Source: Streptomyces sp. col6
GTDB lineage: Bacteria; Actinomycetota; Actinomycetes; Streptomycetales; Streptomycetaceae
Length of the DNA: 64,000 nucleotides
Direction of reading: 5' to 3'
NCBI RefSeq assembly: GCF_008042035.1
Contig: NZ_RDBL01000002.1
Location: 78,186-142,185, forward strand
The stretch's first letter is position 1; each line of letters begins with the position of its first letter. Under the pieces are notes generated by a model. The model saw nothing but the letters and a program-made list of their open reading frames with translations. It did not search any database and was not told where the DNA came from. Position numbers and translations under genes: made by a program. Shown piece after piece: positions 48,031 through 56,189 of the stretch.

Positions 48031-49253
48031 TTGTCGCCTCCGGCGTTCTCGAAGTGCGGGTTCTCCCAGACGACCGTCGCGCCCATGCCGAAGCCGACGC
48101 ACATGGTCGTGAGGCCGTAACGGACCTCGGGCTGCTCCTCGAACTGGCGGGCCAGCTGGGTCATCAGCCGGACGCCGGAGGAGGCCAGCGGGTGACCGTA
48201 GGCGATCGCGCCGCCGTACTGGTTGACGCGGGCGTCGTCGTCGGCGATGCCGTAGTGCTCCAGGAACGCCAGCACCTGTACGGCGAACGCCTCGTTGATC
48301 TCGAAGAGACCGATGTCCGAGATGGACAGGCCGGCCTGGGCGAGGGCCTTCTCCGTGGCCGGGATCGGGCCGTAGCCCATGACCTCGGGCTCGACGCCCG
48401 CGAAGGCGTAGGAGACCAGGCGCATCTTGACCGGGAGGCCCAGCTCGCGCGCGACGTCCTCGGCGGCGAGCAGGGAGGCGGTGGCGCCGTCGTTGAGCCC
48501 CGCGGCATTACCGGCCGTCACGCGGCCGTGGGCGCGGAAGGGGGTCTTCAGGTTGGCCAGGGACTCCATGGTGGTGCCCGGACGCATCGGCTCGTCGGCG
48601 GTGACCAGGCCCCAGCCCGTCTCACCGGCCTCCGCGTTGGTGCGGCGCACCGAGACCGGCACCAGGTCCTGCTGGATCTTGCCGTTGGCGTACGCCTTGG
48701 CGGCCTTCTCCTGCGAGCGGACCGCGTACTCGTCGGCGCGCTGCTTGGTGATCGTGGGGTACCGGTCGTGCAGGTTCTCCGCGGTCATGCCCATGAACAG
48801 GGCGGACTCGTCGACCAGCTTCTCCGACACGAACCGCGGGTTCGGGTCGACGCCCTCGCCCATCGGGTGGCGGCCCATGTGCTCGACGCCACCGGCGACG
48901 ACGACGTCGTACGCGCCGAAGGCGATGGAGCCGGCCGTCGAGGTGACGGCGGTCAGGGCGCCCGCGCACATGCGGTCGATGGAGTAGCCCGGGACGGACT
49001 GCGGCAGACCGGCCAGGATGCCGGCGGTACGGCCGAGCGTGAGGCCCTGGTCCCCGATCTGCGTGGTCGCGGCGATGGCGACCTCGTCGATCTTCTTGGG
49101 GTCCAGGTCCGGGTTGCGGCGCAGCAGCTCCCGGATGGCCTTCACGACGAGATCGTCGGCGCGGGTCTCGTGGTAGATGCCCTTCGGGCCCGCCTTGCCG
49201 AACGGGGTGCGGACGCCGTCGACGAAGACGACGTCCCGGATGGTACGAGGCAC
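48027..49253 (-). CDS. fadA: Acetyl-CoA C-acyltransferase (thiolase)
   Basis: A 408-residue thiolase that cleaves 3-ketoacyl-CoA with CoA. The nucleophilic Cys96 lies in SIDRMCAGALTAV. The active-site histidine is in YGGAIAYGHPLASSG and the second cysteine in TTMCVGFGMG. The motif NEAFAVQ is present. GTG 49253 has GGAGGAGA 6 nt upstream. First gene of the fadA-fadB pair; orthologue of SCO6027. Both degradative and biosynthetic thiolases share these motifs; coupling to fadB favours degradation. Confidence 0.95.
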   Translation of the reverse strand: MPRTIRDVVFVDGVRTPFGKAGPKGIYHETRADDLVVKAIRELLRRNPDLDPKKIDEVAIAATTQIGDQGLTLGRTAGILAGLPQSVPGYSIDRMCAGALTAVTSTAGSIAFGAYDVVVAGGVEHMGRHPMGEGVDPNPRFVSEKLVDESALFMGMTAENLHDRYPTITKQRADEYAVRSQEKAAKAYANGKIQQDLVPVSVRRTNAEAGETGWGLVTADEPMRPGTTMESLANLKTPFRAHGRVTAGNAAGLNDGATASLLAAEDVARELGLPVKMRLVSYAFAGVEPEVMGYGPIPATEKALAQAGLSISDIGLFEINEAFAVQVLAFLEHYGIADDDARVNQYGGAIAYGHPLASSGVRLMTQLARQFEEQPEVRYGLTTMCVGFGMGATVVWENPHFENAGGDK

Positions 49254-49415
49254 GATGGCTCTCCTCCAGGGTGCGGGATGGCACTGCTGCGGGGCGCGCC
49301 CGGAGGCACGCCACTGCGCTCATGCTACTTGCGGGTAACCAGACTGCCCACCCCCTGTGGCCGGAGCGGCGAAGGTCACATGCGGAAATTGTCCGCGGAA
49401 GGGCGCCCCACACAC

Positions 49416-49465
49416 CGCGAATGGCCCGGACGGACTCGAAAACGAGTCCGTCCGGGCCATTCGCG
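49416..49465 (-). terminator. Terminator of the RNase D gene
   Basis: Very strong perfect 23-bp stem (49416-49438 with 49443-49465) closed by a 4-nt loop (TTTT on the minus strand), 66 bp beyond the RNase D stop. It also shields fadA from read-through. Confidence 0.93.
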
Positions 49466-49530
49466 ATACCTGCGCGGCCGCGTGGAAGCTGGCGTGAATA
49501 CGCCCCTCCGATGCGCCTCTGTCCTATGCC

Positions 49531-50805
49531 CTACGCGGTCTGCGAGAGCGCGCGGAGCAGCAGCGGGGCCACCTGCTCGATCTGCCAGTGCCGCGCGCCG
49601 TACCCGGCGAGCGCGGACTCGACCGTCTCCGGCGTCGGGTTCTTCGGTGGTTCCCAGCAGATCCGGCGCACCGTGTCCGGCGTCATCAGGTTCTCCTGCG
49701 GCAGGTGCAGCCGCTCCGCGAGCGCGGACACGGCGGCGCGGGCGGCCGAGAGCCGGGCCGCGGCGGCCGGGTCCTTGTCCGCCCAGGCGCGCGGCGGGGG
49801 AGGGCCCGCGACGGCCTGGCCGGGCTGCGGCAGCTCCGTGTCGGGCAGCGCCTTGGCCCGGTCGACGGCGGCCTGCCACTGCTCCAGCTGGCGTCGCCCC
49901 ATGCGCGGTCCGAAGCCGGGCAGGGCCGTCAGGGCCTGGGTGTTGGTCGGCAGTGCGAGCGCGGCCTCGATGATCGCCCCGTCGCCGAGCACCTTGCCGG
50001 GCGAGACGTCCCGCCGCCGGGCGATCTGGTCGCGGGTGTTCCACAGCTCGCGTACGACCGCCATCTGCCGGCGGCGGCGGACCTTGTGCATCCCGGAGGT
50101 GCGGCGCCACGGGTCCTGGCGCGGGGGAGCGGGCGGCGCCGAGGCGATGGCGGCGAACTCCTCCTGGGCCCATTCCAGCTTGTTCTGCCGGTCGAGCTCG
50201 TCCTCCAGCGCGTTGCGCAGGTCGATCAGGAGCTCGACGTCGAGCGCCGCGTAGCGCAGCCAGGGCTCGGGCAGCGGGCGGGTGGACCAGTCGACGGCGG
50301 AGTGGCCCTTCTCCAGCGAGTAGCCGAGGACGTTCTCGACCATGGCGCCGAGGCCGACGCGCGGGAAGCCCGCCAGCCGTCCGGCCAGCTCGGTGTCGAA
50401 GAGTCCGGTCGGTGTCATCCCTATCTCGCGCAGACAGGGCAGGTCCTGCGTCGCCGCGTGCAGGATCCATTCGGTGCCGTGCAGCGCCTCGCCGAGTCCG
50501 GACAGGTCGGGGCAGCCGACGGGGTCGACGAGCGCGCTGCCCGCCCCGTCACGCCGCAGCTGTACGAGGTAGGCGCGCTGGCCGTAGCGGTAGCCGGACG
50601 CCCGCTCGGCGTCGACGGCCACCGGGCCCGAGCCCGCGGCGAAGGCGGCGATCACCCCGGCCAGGGCGTCGTCGGACGCCACCACCGGCGGAATGCCCTC
50701 GCGCGGTTCCAGCAAGGGGATCGGCGCCGGGGCGACGTCGTCCGGGGGAGCGCCCCCGGTGGTTCGCAGTGATGTGTCTGCTGCGGTCTCTTGGGCGTCG
50801 GTCAC
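49531..50805 (-). CDS. Ribonuclease D family 3'-5' exonuclease with HRDC domain
   Basis: A 424-residue DEDDy exonuclease. Residues Asp65 and Glu67 (VAVDAERAS), the Asp of ATQDLPCL and the Tyr-x3-Asp of YAALDVELL make up the metal site. An HRDC nucleic-acid-binding domain follows (~230-310, RRQMAVVRELWNTRDQIARRRDVSPGKVL), and a second helical HRDC-like region ends the protein. RNase D trims the 3' ends of tRNA and other stable RNAs. GTG 50805 lacks a ribosome site and sits at the end of TTGACAC, so a leaderless or weakly initiated message is possible. Confidence 0.92.
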   Translation of the reverse strand: MTDAQETAADTSLRTTGGAPPDDVAPAPIPLLEPREGIPPVVASDDALAGVIAAFAAGSGPVAVDAERASGYRYGQRAYLVQLRRDGAGSALVDPVGCPDLSGLGEALHGTEWILHAATQDLPCLREIGMTPTGLFDTELAGRLAGFPRVGLGAMVENVLGYSLEKGHSAVDWSTRPLPEPWLRYAALDVELLIDLRNALEDELDRQNKLEWAQEEFAAIASAPPAPPRQDPWRRTSGMHKVRRRRQMAVVRELWNTRDQIARRRDVSPGKVLGDGAIIEAALALPTNTQALTALPGFGPRMGRRQLEQWQAAVDRAKALPDTELPQPGQAVAGPPPPRAWADKDPAAAARLSAARAAVSALAERLHLPQENLMTPDTVRRICWEPPKNPTPETVESALAGYGARHWQIEQVAPLLLRALSQTA

Positions 50806-50830
50806 GTGTCAAGGGTATCTGTGTGTGCGC

Positions 50831-50866
50831 GGCGGCGGCCGACGGAACGTTCCGTCGGCCGCCGCC
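50831..50866 (-). terminator. 36-bp perfect palindrome after the response-regulator gene
   Basis: Two 18-bp arms (50831-50848 and 50849-50866) with no spacer. As RNA it forms a long stem ending the response regulator. Its end is only 26 bp from the RNase D start codon, so it may also influence that gene. Confidence 0.8.
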
Positions 50867-50921
50867 CATGCGCGTAATCCAGCCGGTTCCGCGTTCCCGC
50901 GCACCGGCCGGGTGCGGAGGA

Positions 50922-51584
50922 TCAGTGGATGATGCCCGTCCGCAGGGCCACGGCGACCATTCCTGCGCGGTCTCCGGTGCCGAGCTTGCGGGCGATGCGG
51001 GCGAGGTGACTCTTGACGGTCAGGGCGGACAGGCCCATGGAGACGCCGATGGCCTTGTTGGACTGGCCCTCGGCGACGAGCCGCAGAACCTCCACCTCGC
51101 GGCCGGAGAGTTCGCGGTAGCCGCCCGGGTGGCTCGGGGTGCCGGGGGGCCGGCGGTGCATACGGGCGGCGGTGGCGCCGATGGGGGCGACGCCGGGACG
51201 GGCCGGGTGGCCGATGTTGGTACGGGTGCCGGTGACGACGTAGCCCTTGACTCCGCCCGCGAGGGCGTTGCGCACGGCGCCGATGTCGTCGGCGGCGGAC
51301 AGGGCGAGACCGTTGGGCCAGCCGGCGGCTCGGGTTTCGGACAGCAGGGTCAGCCCGGAACCGTCGGGCAGGTGGACGTCGGCTACGCAGATGTCGCGCG
51401 GGTTGCCGACGCGGGGACGGGCCTCCGCGATGGACGACGCCTCGATGACGTCACGTACTCCGAGTGCCCACAGATGGCGGGTGACGGTGGAACGGACGCG
51501 CGGGTCGGCCACGACGACCATGGCCGTCGGCTTGTTCGGGCGGTAGGCGACCAGGCTTGCGGGCTGCTCTAGGAGAACGGACAC
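50922..51584 (-). CDS. Orphan LuxR/NarL-type response regulator with degenerate receiver
   Basis: A 220-residue DNA-binding regulator. Residues ~20-125 form a receiver-like domain with the possible phosphoacceptor Asp69 (CVADVHLPDGSG). The usual acidic pair is reduced to one Asp (VVVADP, Asp27) and the conserved lysine of the GxxGYLxK motif is absent (GGVKGYVVTGT). The C-terminal LuxR HTH is intact (LSGREVEVLRLVAEGQSNKAIGVSMGLSALTVKSHLARI). No histidine kinase is adjacent. It may act without phosphorylation. GTG 51584 follows AGGAGG. The 215-bp upstream gap contains an AT-rich stretch likely to hold its promoter. Corresponds to SCO6029. Confidence 0.88.
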   Translation of the reverse strand: MSVLLEQPASLVAYRPNKPTAMVVVADPRVRSTVTRHLWALGVRDVIEASSIAEARPRVGNPRDICVADVHLPDGSGLTLLSETRAAGWPNGLALSAADDIGAVRNALAGGVKGYVVTGTRTNIGHPARPGVAPIGATAARMHRRPPGTPSHPGGYRELSGREVEVLRLVAEGQSNKAIGVSMGLSALTVKSHLARIARKLGTGDRAGMVAVALRTGIIH

Positions 51585-51799
51585 CAGGCCTCCTGGGGAG
51601 TGGCGGGACGGGCCGGCTCGGGGATGAAGCCGGGGCGAACCGTGCTTGAAGGGTCATTGACTCCTTCGGCAGCAGACCCCTGCTCCTTTAGGGGAAGATC
51701 ACGATTTGTTGAGTAACAATTCGGGCAAATGGGGTGTTCGGTCGATTCAGGAGGGCGATTCGCGCTGGCTGAAAGTGATCGCATGACGTGGCGTCACGG

Positions 51800-51828
51800 A
51801 AAAAAAGGGGCGGCCCGGAGGCCGCCCC
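51800..51828 (-). terminator. Rho-independent terminator of the DUF3000 gene
   Basis: 9-bp GC stem (51807-51815 with 51820-51828), 4-nt loop, and a run of seven T on the minus strand (51800-51806). It is the only classical U-tract terminator I saw in the window. Confidence 0.93.
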
Positions 51829-51851
51829 GCTCGTACCGGTCCAGCCAGGGG

Positions 51852-52511
51852 CTACGAGACCTGCGGGCCCCGTCGCTGGGGCAGCGTCACCACGGCCGCG
51901 TCGACCGGGCCCGAGGGCGGCAGGCCCGCGATCTGGCACAGCAGGTCCCCCCACGCGACCAGGTGCGCCGCCGTGTCCGGCACCCCGCCGCGGCCCTCGC
52001 GCGGCGTCCAGGACGCCCGGATCTCGATCTGGGTCGCGGGACGCCGGGTCTCCAGCGCACCGAAGTAGTGCGAGCCCGCCATGGTGACCGTGCCGCCGGC
52101 CTCCCCGTAGAACAGGCCGCGGGCCTCCAGCGCGCCGGTCAGCCAGGACCAGCAGACCTCGGGCAGCAGCGGATCGGCGGCCATCTCGGGCTCCAGCTCG
52201 GCGCGCACCAGGGTCACGAGCCGGAAATTGCCCTGCCAGGCCTCGTGCCCGGCCGGGTCGTGGAGCAGGACGAGCCGGCCGTCGGCGAGATCGTCGTCGC
52301 CGTCGACGACCGCGGCCTCCAGCGCGTACGCGTACGGGGCGAGCCGCTTCGGCGGCCGGGTCGGCTCCACCTCCAGCTCGGGACGCAGCCGCGCCGCGCG
52401 CAGCGCGTCCACCGCCGAACGGAACGCGGACGGGACGGCACCACCCTCCCCGCCGTCCTCGCCGTCAGCGCCATCGGATTGACCGGAGATGTGTCCCTGA
52501 GCCGCAGCCAT
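51852..52511 (-). CDS. DUF3000 domain-containing protein
   Basis: A 219-residue soluble protein of a family confined to Actinobacteria and commonly found beside hemE. Recognisable stretches are AFRSAVDALRAARLRPELEVEPTRPPKRLAP, GRLVLLHDPAGHEAWQG and GLFYGEAGGTVTMAGS. The N-terminal ~25 residues are Gly/Asp-rich and disordered. ATG 52511 is 92 bp from the divergent hemE start, so the two share a promoter region. Function unknown. Confidence 0.88.
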   Translation of the reverse strand: MAAAQGHISGQSDGADGEDGGEGGAVPSAFRSAVDALRAARLRPELEVEPTRPPKRLAPYAYALEAAVVDGDDDLADGRLVLLHDPAGHEAWQGNFRLVTLVRAELEPEMAADPLLPEVCWSWLTGALEARGLFYGEAGGTVTMAGSHYFGALETRRPATQIEIRASWTPREGRGGVPDTAAHLVAWGDLLCQIAGLPPSGPVDAAVVTLPQRRGPQVS

Positions 52512-52603
52512 GCGGGGAAGAGTAGGCGGAATGGAAGCTCCGCGCGCGGAAGGACACCCGTGCGGGGCCGGGCTCGTTGCCCGCGCGTGCGAAGATTCTG
52601 TGC

Positions 52604-53677
52604 GTGAGTGCCAACGACCGCCCCTCCGGGCAGCAGACGAAGACTTCCGCCACCTACGACTCGGCGTTCCTGAAGGCCTGCCGGCGCGAGCCGGTGCCGC
52701 ACACGCCGGTCTGGTTCATGCGTCAGGCGGGGCGCTCGCTGCCCGAGTACCTGAAGGTGCGCGAAGGCATCCCGATGCTCGACTCCTGCACGATGCCGGA
52801 GCTGGTCGCCGAGATCACGATGCAGCCGGTCCGCCGCCACAAGGTCGACGCGGCCGTCTACTACAGCGACATCGTCGTGCCCCTCAAGGCGATCGGCATC
52901 GACCTCGACATCAAGCCCGGCGTCGGCCCGGTCATCGCCGAGCCGGTCCGCACCCGCGCCGACCTGGCCCGGCTGCGCGACCTCACGCCCGAGGACGTCC
53001 CGTACGTCACCGAGGCCATCGGCCTGCTCACCGCCGAGCTGGGGCAGACCCCGCTGATCGGCTTCGCGGGTGCGCCCTTCACGCTCGCGAGCTACCTCGT
53101 GGAGGGCGGGCCCTCCCGCAACCACGAGCACACCAAGGCCATGATGTACGGCGACCCGGAGCTGTGGGCCGACCTGCTCGACCGTCTCGCCGAGATCACC
53201 GGCGCCTTCCTCGAGGTCCAGATCGAGGCCGGCGCCTCGGCCGTCCAGCTCTTCGACTCCTGGGTCGGCGCCCTCGCCCCCGCCGATTACCGGCGCTCGG
53301 TGCTGCCGGCCTCCGCGAAGGTCTTCGACACCATCGCCCGGTACGACGTCCCGCGCATCCACTTCGGCGTCGGCACCGGCGAACTGCTCGGCCTCATGGG
53401 CGAGGCCGGCGCGGACGTCGTCGGCGTCGACTGGCGCGTCCCGCTGGACGAGGCCGCCCGCCGCGTCGGCCCCGGCAAGGCGCTCCAGGGCAACCTCGAC
53501 CCGGCGGTGCTCTTCGCGCCGACCTCCGCGGTGGAGGCCAAGACCCAGGAGGTGCTGGACGCGGCCGCCGGCCTGGAGGGCCACATCTTCAACCTGGGCC
53601 ACGGCGTGATGCCGAACATGGACCCCGACGCGCTCTCCCGGCTCGTCGAGTACGTCCACACCCGCACCGCCCGCTAG
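52604..53677 (+). CDS. hemE: Uroporphyrinogen decarboxylase
   Basis: A 357-residue cytosolic enzyme converting uroporphyrinogen III to coproporphyrinogen III. The signatures are [15 protein letters not shown] near the N-terminus, with the conserved arginine, and [17 protein letters not shown]. The catalytic aspartate lies in [13 protein letters not shown]. The C-terminal [12 protein letters not shown] is intact. GTG 52604 fits family length. No ribosome site precedes it, whereas an AAGATTCT sequence 7-15 nt upstream looks like a -10 element, so the message may be leaderless. Confidence 0.97.
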   Translation: MSANDRPSGQQTKTSATYDSAFLKACRREPVPHTPVWFMRQAGRSLPEYLKVREGIPMLDSCTMPELVAEITMQPVRRHKVDAAVYYSDIVVPLKAIGIDLDIKPGVGPVIAEPVRTRADLARLRDLTPEDVPYVTEAIGLLTAELGQTPLIGFAGAPFTLASYLVEGGPSRNHEHTKAMMYGDPELWADLLDRLAEITGAFLEVQIEAGASAVQLFDSWVGALAPADYRRSVLPASAKVFDTIARYDVPRIHFGVGTGELLGLMGEAGADVVGVDWRVPLDEAARRVGPGKALQGNLDPAVLFAPTSAVEAKTQEVLDAAAGLEGHIFNLGHGVMPNMDPDALSRLVEYVHTRTAR

Positions 53678-53690
53678 AAGCAGGCCCGGA

Positions 53691-53718
53691 GGCGGGCGCC
53701 GCTCAGTCGGCGCCCGCC
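53691..53718. terminator. Hairpin at the hemE / oxidoreductase junction
   Basis: 11-bp perfect stem (53691-53701 with 53708-53718) overlapping the last codons of the convergent oxidoreductase gene. Confidence 0.75.
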
Positions 53719-55085
53719 TTCCGCAGTGCCGCGACCGTCTTGCGGGCCGCCACCAGGACGGGGTCCCAGACCGGCGAGAACGGCGGCGCGTACCCCAGGT
53801 CCAGCGCGGTCAGCTGCTCGACGGTCATCCGGGCGGTGAGCGCCACCGCCGCCACGTCGACGCGCTTGCCGGCGCCCTCGCGGCCCACGATCTGCACGCC
53901 GAGGAGCCGGCCCGTGCGGTACTCCGCGATCATCTTCACCGTCATGGGCCGTGCGTCCGGGTAGTAGCCCGCCCGGCTCGTCGACTCGATGGTCGCCGTG
54001 ACGTACCGCAGGCCCACCGCGCGGGCGTCCTTCTCGCGCAGCCCGGTCCGGGCGATCTCCAGGTCGCAGACCTTGCTCACCGCCGTACCCACCACACCGG
54101 GGAACGTGCCGTAGCCGCCGCCGATGTTGGAGCCGATGACCTGGCCGTGCTTGTTGGCGTGGGTGCCGAGCGCGATGTGCCGGGTGTGGCCGGCCACCAG
54201 GTCCAGGACCTCCACGCAGTCGCCGCCGGCCCAGATGTTCCGGTGGCCCGCCACCCGCATCGCCAGATCGGTGAGCAGACCGCCGTGCGGGCCGAGCGGC
54301 AGCCCGGCCTCCCGGGCGAGCGTCGTCTCCGGCTCGACGCCGATGCCGAGCACCACGATGTCCGCCGGGTAGCCGGCGTCGTCCGTGACGACCTCCGTGA
54401 CGCGGCCGTCCGGCCCGGTACGGATGGCGGTGACCGCAGCCCCGTTCACCGTGGTGATGCCGAGTCCGTCCATGGCGTCGTGGACCATGCGCCCCATGTC
54501 CGGGTCGAGTGTCGCCATCGGCTGCTCGCCGCGGTTGAGGACGGTCACCTCGAAGCCGCGCTTCAGCATCGCCTCGGCCATCTCGACGCCGATGTACCCC
54601 GCCCCGACGACGACCGCGCGCCTGCCCTCCGTACGGTCCAGGCTGTCCAGCAACGCCTGCCCGTCGTCCAGGGTCTGCACCCCGTGCACCCCCGGCGCGT
54701 CCATGCCGGGCAGCTCCGGGCGCACCGGCCGTGCCCCGGTGGCGATCACCAGTTTGTCGAACCCGGTCCAGTACGTCTCGCCGGACTCCCGGTCCAGGGC
54801 GCGCACCCGCTGCCCCGCCACGTCGATCTCCGTCACCTCGGTGCGGGTGCGCAGATCGATGTCCCGGGCCCGGTGCTCCTCGGGCGTACGGGCGATGAGC
54901 TCGTCCCGGTCCGCCACGTCGCCGCCGACCCAGTACGGGATGCCGCACGCGGAGTACGAGGTGAAGTGGCCCCGTTCGAAAGCGGTGATGCTCAGCTCGT
55001 CCGGGCCCTTGAGCCGCCGGGCCTGGGACGCGGCGGACATGCCCGCCGCGTCCCCGCCGATGACCACCAGTCGTTCCGCCGTCAT
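53703..55085 (-). CDS. FAD-dependent pyridine nucleotide-disulfide oxidoreductase (CoA-disulfide reductase type)
   Basis: A 460-residue flavoenzyme. The FAD-binding motif VIGGDAAGMSAASQARR is at 8-24. The single redox-active Cys47 in SYSACGIPYWVGG is the hallmark of CoA-disulfide reductase, NADH oxidase and NADH peroxidase. The NAD(P) motif VVVGAGYIGVEMAEAM is near 165, the second FAD motif IWAGGDC near 300, and a C-terminal dimerisation domain follows. Streptomyces use mycothiol, so the physiological disulfide is uncertain; polysulfide or NADH oxidase activity is possible. Convergent with hemE. Confidence 0.9.
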   Translation of the reverse strand: MTAERLVVIGGDAAGMSAASQARRLKGPDELSITAFERGHFTSYSACGIPYWVGGDVADRDELIARTPEEHRARDIDLRTRTEVTEIDVAGQRVRALDRESGETYWTGFDKLVIATGARPVRPELPGMDAPGVHGVQTLDDGQALLDSLDRTEGRRAVVVGAGYIGVEMAEAMLKRGFEVTVLNRGEQPMATLDPDMGRMVHDAMDGLGITTVNGAAVTAIRTGPDGRVTEVVTDDAGYPADIVVLGIGVEPETTLAREAGLPLGPHGGLLTDLAMRVAGHRNIWAGGDCVEVLDLVAGHTRHIALGTHANKHGQVIGSNIGGGYGTFPGVVGTAVSKVCDLEIARTGLREKDARAVGLRYVTATIESTSRAGYYPDARPMTVKMIAEYRTGRLLGVQIVGREGAGKRVDVAAVALTARMTVEQLTALDLGYAPPFSPVWDPVLVAARKTVAALRKAGAD

Positions 55086-55150
55086 GCCGGTCCCTCCGAA
55101 GCGCGTCGATACGCGCCCACGCTACGGGGCGGGCCGCGCCGCCGGCGTAC

Positions 55151-56062
55151 TCACTCGCCCTTCGCGCCCCGGCGGCGGCGCAGCAGCCGCCACAGCAGGG
55201 CCAGGACGGCCGCCACGGCGAGGAACGGGGCCGCCGCGCCGACCGCCATCGCCAGCCACCGCAGCATCGTCACGAAGGCGTGCCAGCCCCCGGCGAGGGC
55301 GTCCGTGAAGCCCGGGTCGTCGTCGTCGGCCGCCGCGGCCGCCGTCTCCGGCTCCACCAGGTCGAGCGTGATGGTCGCCAGTGTCGTACGGTCCTTGAGC
55401 GAGGCCTGCTCGGCGAGCAGCGACTCCAGGTTCGCCTGACGGCTGCTCAGTTCCCCTTCCAGCGTGACCACATCGGCCAGCTTCTCGGCCCGCTCCATCA
55501 GCTTGCGCACCCGCGCCACGCTCGCCCGCTGGGTGGCGATCCGGCTGTCGGTGTCGACGACCTGGTCGGTGACGTCCTTGGCCGCCGACGTACGCGAGAC
55601 CAGCTTCCCCGCGCCCGACAGGTCCCGCAGCACCTCGTCGTACGCGTCCTGCGGTACGCGCAGCACGAGGTGCGAGGTGTCCCGCGTGCCGTCGACCCGT
55701 TCGGTGGTCTCCTTCTCGACCAGCCCGCCCGCGTCCTGCGCCGTCGCACGGGCGTGCGCGGCCGCCTTCGACGCGTCCTTCACCTCCACCGAGAGCGAGG
55801 CGGTGCGGATGACATGGACCGCTGCCGGCTTCGGGGTCTTCTGCCGCTCCGTGCGGGCCGAACCGGCCGCCGGTTCCTCGGCCTTGCCGGCCGCCGCGTC
55901 CGCCTGTCGCTGGGGCGCGGCCGCGCTGCCCCGGTCGGCCTTGCTGTCCGACGCGTCGCTCGCCGCGCCGCAGCCGCTCAGCGCGAGCACGGCGGCCAGC
56001 AGCACGGCGGCCGGCACGGTGCGCCGGCCTCTGCCGGTACGGATGAAGGATGTTCCCTGCAT
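55151..56062 (-). CDS. DUF4349 domain-containing lipoprotein
   Basis: A 303-residue lipoprotein: lipobox LALSGC (Cys31), then a Ala/Asp/Lys-rich linker to ~75. The DUF4349 region (~80-235) has HVIRTASLSVEVKDASKAAAHA, LVLRVPQDAYDEVLRDL and a coiled-coil part (TDSRIATQRASVARVRKLMERAEKLADVVTLEGEL). A transmembrane helix (~265-292) and a basic tail RRRRGAKGE end it. It is thus anchored both by lipid and by a C-terminal helix. Function unknown. It is divergent from hemG. Confidence 0.88.
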   Translation of the reverse strand: MQGTSFIRTGRGRRTVPAAVLLAAVLALSGCGAASDASDSKADRGSAAAPQRQADAAAGKAEEPAAGSARTERQKTPKPAAVHVIRTASLSVEVKDASKAAAHARATAQDAGGLVEKETTERVDGTRDTSHLVLRVPQDAYDEVLRDLSGAGKLVSRTSAAKDVTDQVVDTDSRIATQRASVARVRKLMERAEKLADVVTLEGELSSRQANLESLLAEQASLKDRTTLATITLDLVEPETAAAAADDDDPGFTDALAGGWHAFVTMLRWLAMAVGAAAPFLAVAAVLALLWRLLRRRRGAKGE

Positions 56063-56134
56063 AACTGTCCCCCCAGGACGGGTGATTGATGACGGCAGTG
56101 GGACGTACCGGGGCGCGCGGACGGACCCGCGAAT

Positions 56135-56174
56135 CCGGTTGCGAACCGGTCACGGTCGGGACTCGGAACCGGTT
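56135..56174. promoter_or_regulatory. Cluster of AACCGG half-sites upstream of hemG
   Basis: CCGGTT-GCG-AACCGG (56135-56149), followed by the palindrome AACCGGTT (56167-56174) 16 bp before the hemG ATG. Several symmetrical copies of one hexamer in 40 bp suggest an operator for hemG and possibly the divergent DUF4349 gene. Confidence 0.45.
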
Positions 56175-56189
56175 TGAGAGAGTGGAGCC

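Noticed and set aside
51784..51796. TGACG-TGG-CGTCA considered as an operator for the response regulator
   Set aside because: It is more than 190 bp upstream of that gene and abuts the DUF3000 terminator; no supporting second site.
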